Shown here: positions 7,456-7,775 of the stretch, one piece after another
Layout: each line of letters begins with the position of its first letter
Numbering within the stretch: the first letter of the stretch is position 1
NCBI GenBank assembly: GCA_021790615.1
Contig: JAJYGW010000264.1
Coordinates: forward strand, 1 to 7,775
Direction of reading: 5' to 3'
Source of the DNA: Actinomycetes bacterium
Lineage (GTDB): Bacteria > Actinomycetota > Acidimicrobiia > Acidimicrobiales > JAKAOS01
Length of the DNA stretch: 7,775 bases
The notes under the pieces: model-generated
Databases searched by the model: none
What the model was told of the DNA's origin: nothing
The model's input: the letters and a program-made list of their open reading frames with translations, nothing else
Position numbers and translations under genes: made by a program

Positions 7456-7722
7456 GTGAGTCGTTCGTGTCACGACGGTTCCGCTGCCTCCGACGTGACC
7501 TGGCGGGACCTGGCGCGACTCCTCCTCGCGCCCGCCTGGTTGCTCATCCTGACCGGCCTCTCATTCGAGCGAGGAAATCCCAGGGGTCGCCGCCCGCGAC
7601 CCGACCGGCCGGCGGGAGAGCCGCCTCGATGGCAAGTCGTAGTCGGCCTCGTCTTCTTCTTCCTCGTGCTCTTCGGTCTGCCGGCGACACTGATGACCGT
7701 GTTCTTCCTCCGCGGCACCTGA
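7456..7722 (+). CDS. Small two-helix membrane protein of unknown function
   Basis: No family is recognised. From the GTG at 7456 the product has 88 residues. Helix 1 spans about 19-36 (LARLLLAPAWLLILTGLS). A basic, Pro-rich segment (about 38-58, with RGRRPRPDRP) follows, then helix 2 at about 59-85 (WQVVVGLVFFFLVLFG continuing to FFL). The protein ends RGT. With the basic loop between the helices, the positive-inside rule places the loop in the cytoplasm and both ends outside. The start is uncertain. ATG at 7417 gives 101 residues, with a GGAG about 13 bases upstream. TTG at 7396 gives 108. I prefer GTG 7456 because of the -10 box at 7442-7447 and because the extra residues are Pro/Arg-rich and unremarkable. 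It follows tRNA-Asn but need not be co-transcribed with it. The paired hydrophobic segments make a real protein likely. Confidence 0.6.
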   Translation: MSRSCHDGSAASDVTWRDLARLLLAPAWLLILTGLSFERGNPRGRRPRPDRPAGEPPRWQVVVGLVFFFLVLFGLPATLMTVFFLRGT

Positions 7723-7730
7723 GGACCCCA

Positions 7731-7775
7731 GTGTCGGTCCGTCTACATCTCGACGGACACCGACGACGAGGAGCC
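7731..7775 (+). other. Possible start of the next gene (GTG at 7731), cut by the window edge
   Basis: GAGGA at 7721-7725, overlapping the preceding stop codon, lies five bases ahead of a GTG at 7731 that opens a frame (VSVRLHLDGHRRRGA) to the end of the window. Fifteen codons are too few to identify anything. On the other strand, the frame entering from the right ends in TAG at 7743-7745 after GSSSSVSVEM and could equally be the tail of a convergent gene. Confidence 0.2.
7733..7764 (+). terminator. Strong hairpin after the small membrane protein gene
   Basis: GTCCGTC (7737-7743) pairs perfectly with GACGGAC (7752-7758) around an eight-base loop. The stem extends by GTCG (7733-7736) with CGAC (7761-7764) across a two-base bulge (AC). 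There is no T-run. It lies eleven bases after the stop at 7722, a good position for a terminator, but it overlaps the possible gene start at 7731 and the possible convergent gene end, so the role is open. Confidence 0.4.

Overview
The window is GC-rich chromosomal DNA with strong third-position G/C preference and looks actinobacterial. The glycyl-tRNA synthetase has the 'GLTR' form of its motif 3, as I recall it from mycobacterial homologues. The -10 boxes are of the TAnnnT type, and two genes seem to start without a leader. I would guess Acidimicrobiia or a neighbouring deep actinobacterial group, but that is inference from gene order and style. No mobile element, CRISPR array or phage gene is visible.

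Layout. 1-777 is the 3' part of glyS (dimeric-type glycyl-tRNA synthetase). After 100 bases with a hairpin and a possible promoter comes ppdK (878-3514, pyruvate phosphate dikinase). A 232-base gap follows (3515-3746). It holds a 36-codon ORF whose start resembles the N-terminus of luciferase-like F420-dependent oxidoreductases, an 11-bp tandem repeat, a nested hairpin and the probable dnaG promoter. dnaG (3747-5564, primase) and rpoD (5561-6667, principal sigma factor) overlap by four bases and form one transcription unit. A short convergent gene (6773-7147, minus strand) encodes an unrecognised small protein with a Gly/Ala-rich hydrophobic N-terminus. tRNA-Asn(GUU) lies at 7286-7361, followed by a gene for a small two-helix membrane protein (7456-7722) and a strong hairpin or next gene start at the right edge. 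No gene-free stretch exceeds 300 bases.

How the genes work together. glyS, dnaG and rpoD are translation, replication-priming and transcription-initiation genes, the 'macromolecular synthesis' theme. In many Gram-positive genomes the related order is glyS - PPDK regulatory protein - ppdK - dgt - dnaG - rpoD. Here the regulatory-protein gene and dgt are both absent from their usual slots, and PPDK carries Val instead of Thr two residues before its catalytic His. The locus therefore looks like a streamlined version of that cluster with PPDK freed from His-domain phosphorylation control. I see no convincing previously undescribed system; the most unusual parts are the ppdK-dnaG gap, the PPDK regulatory-site change and the two unrecognised small proteins.
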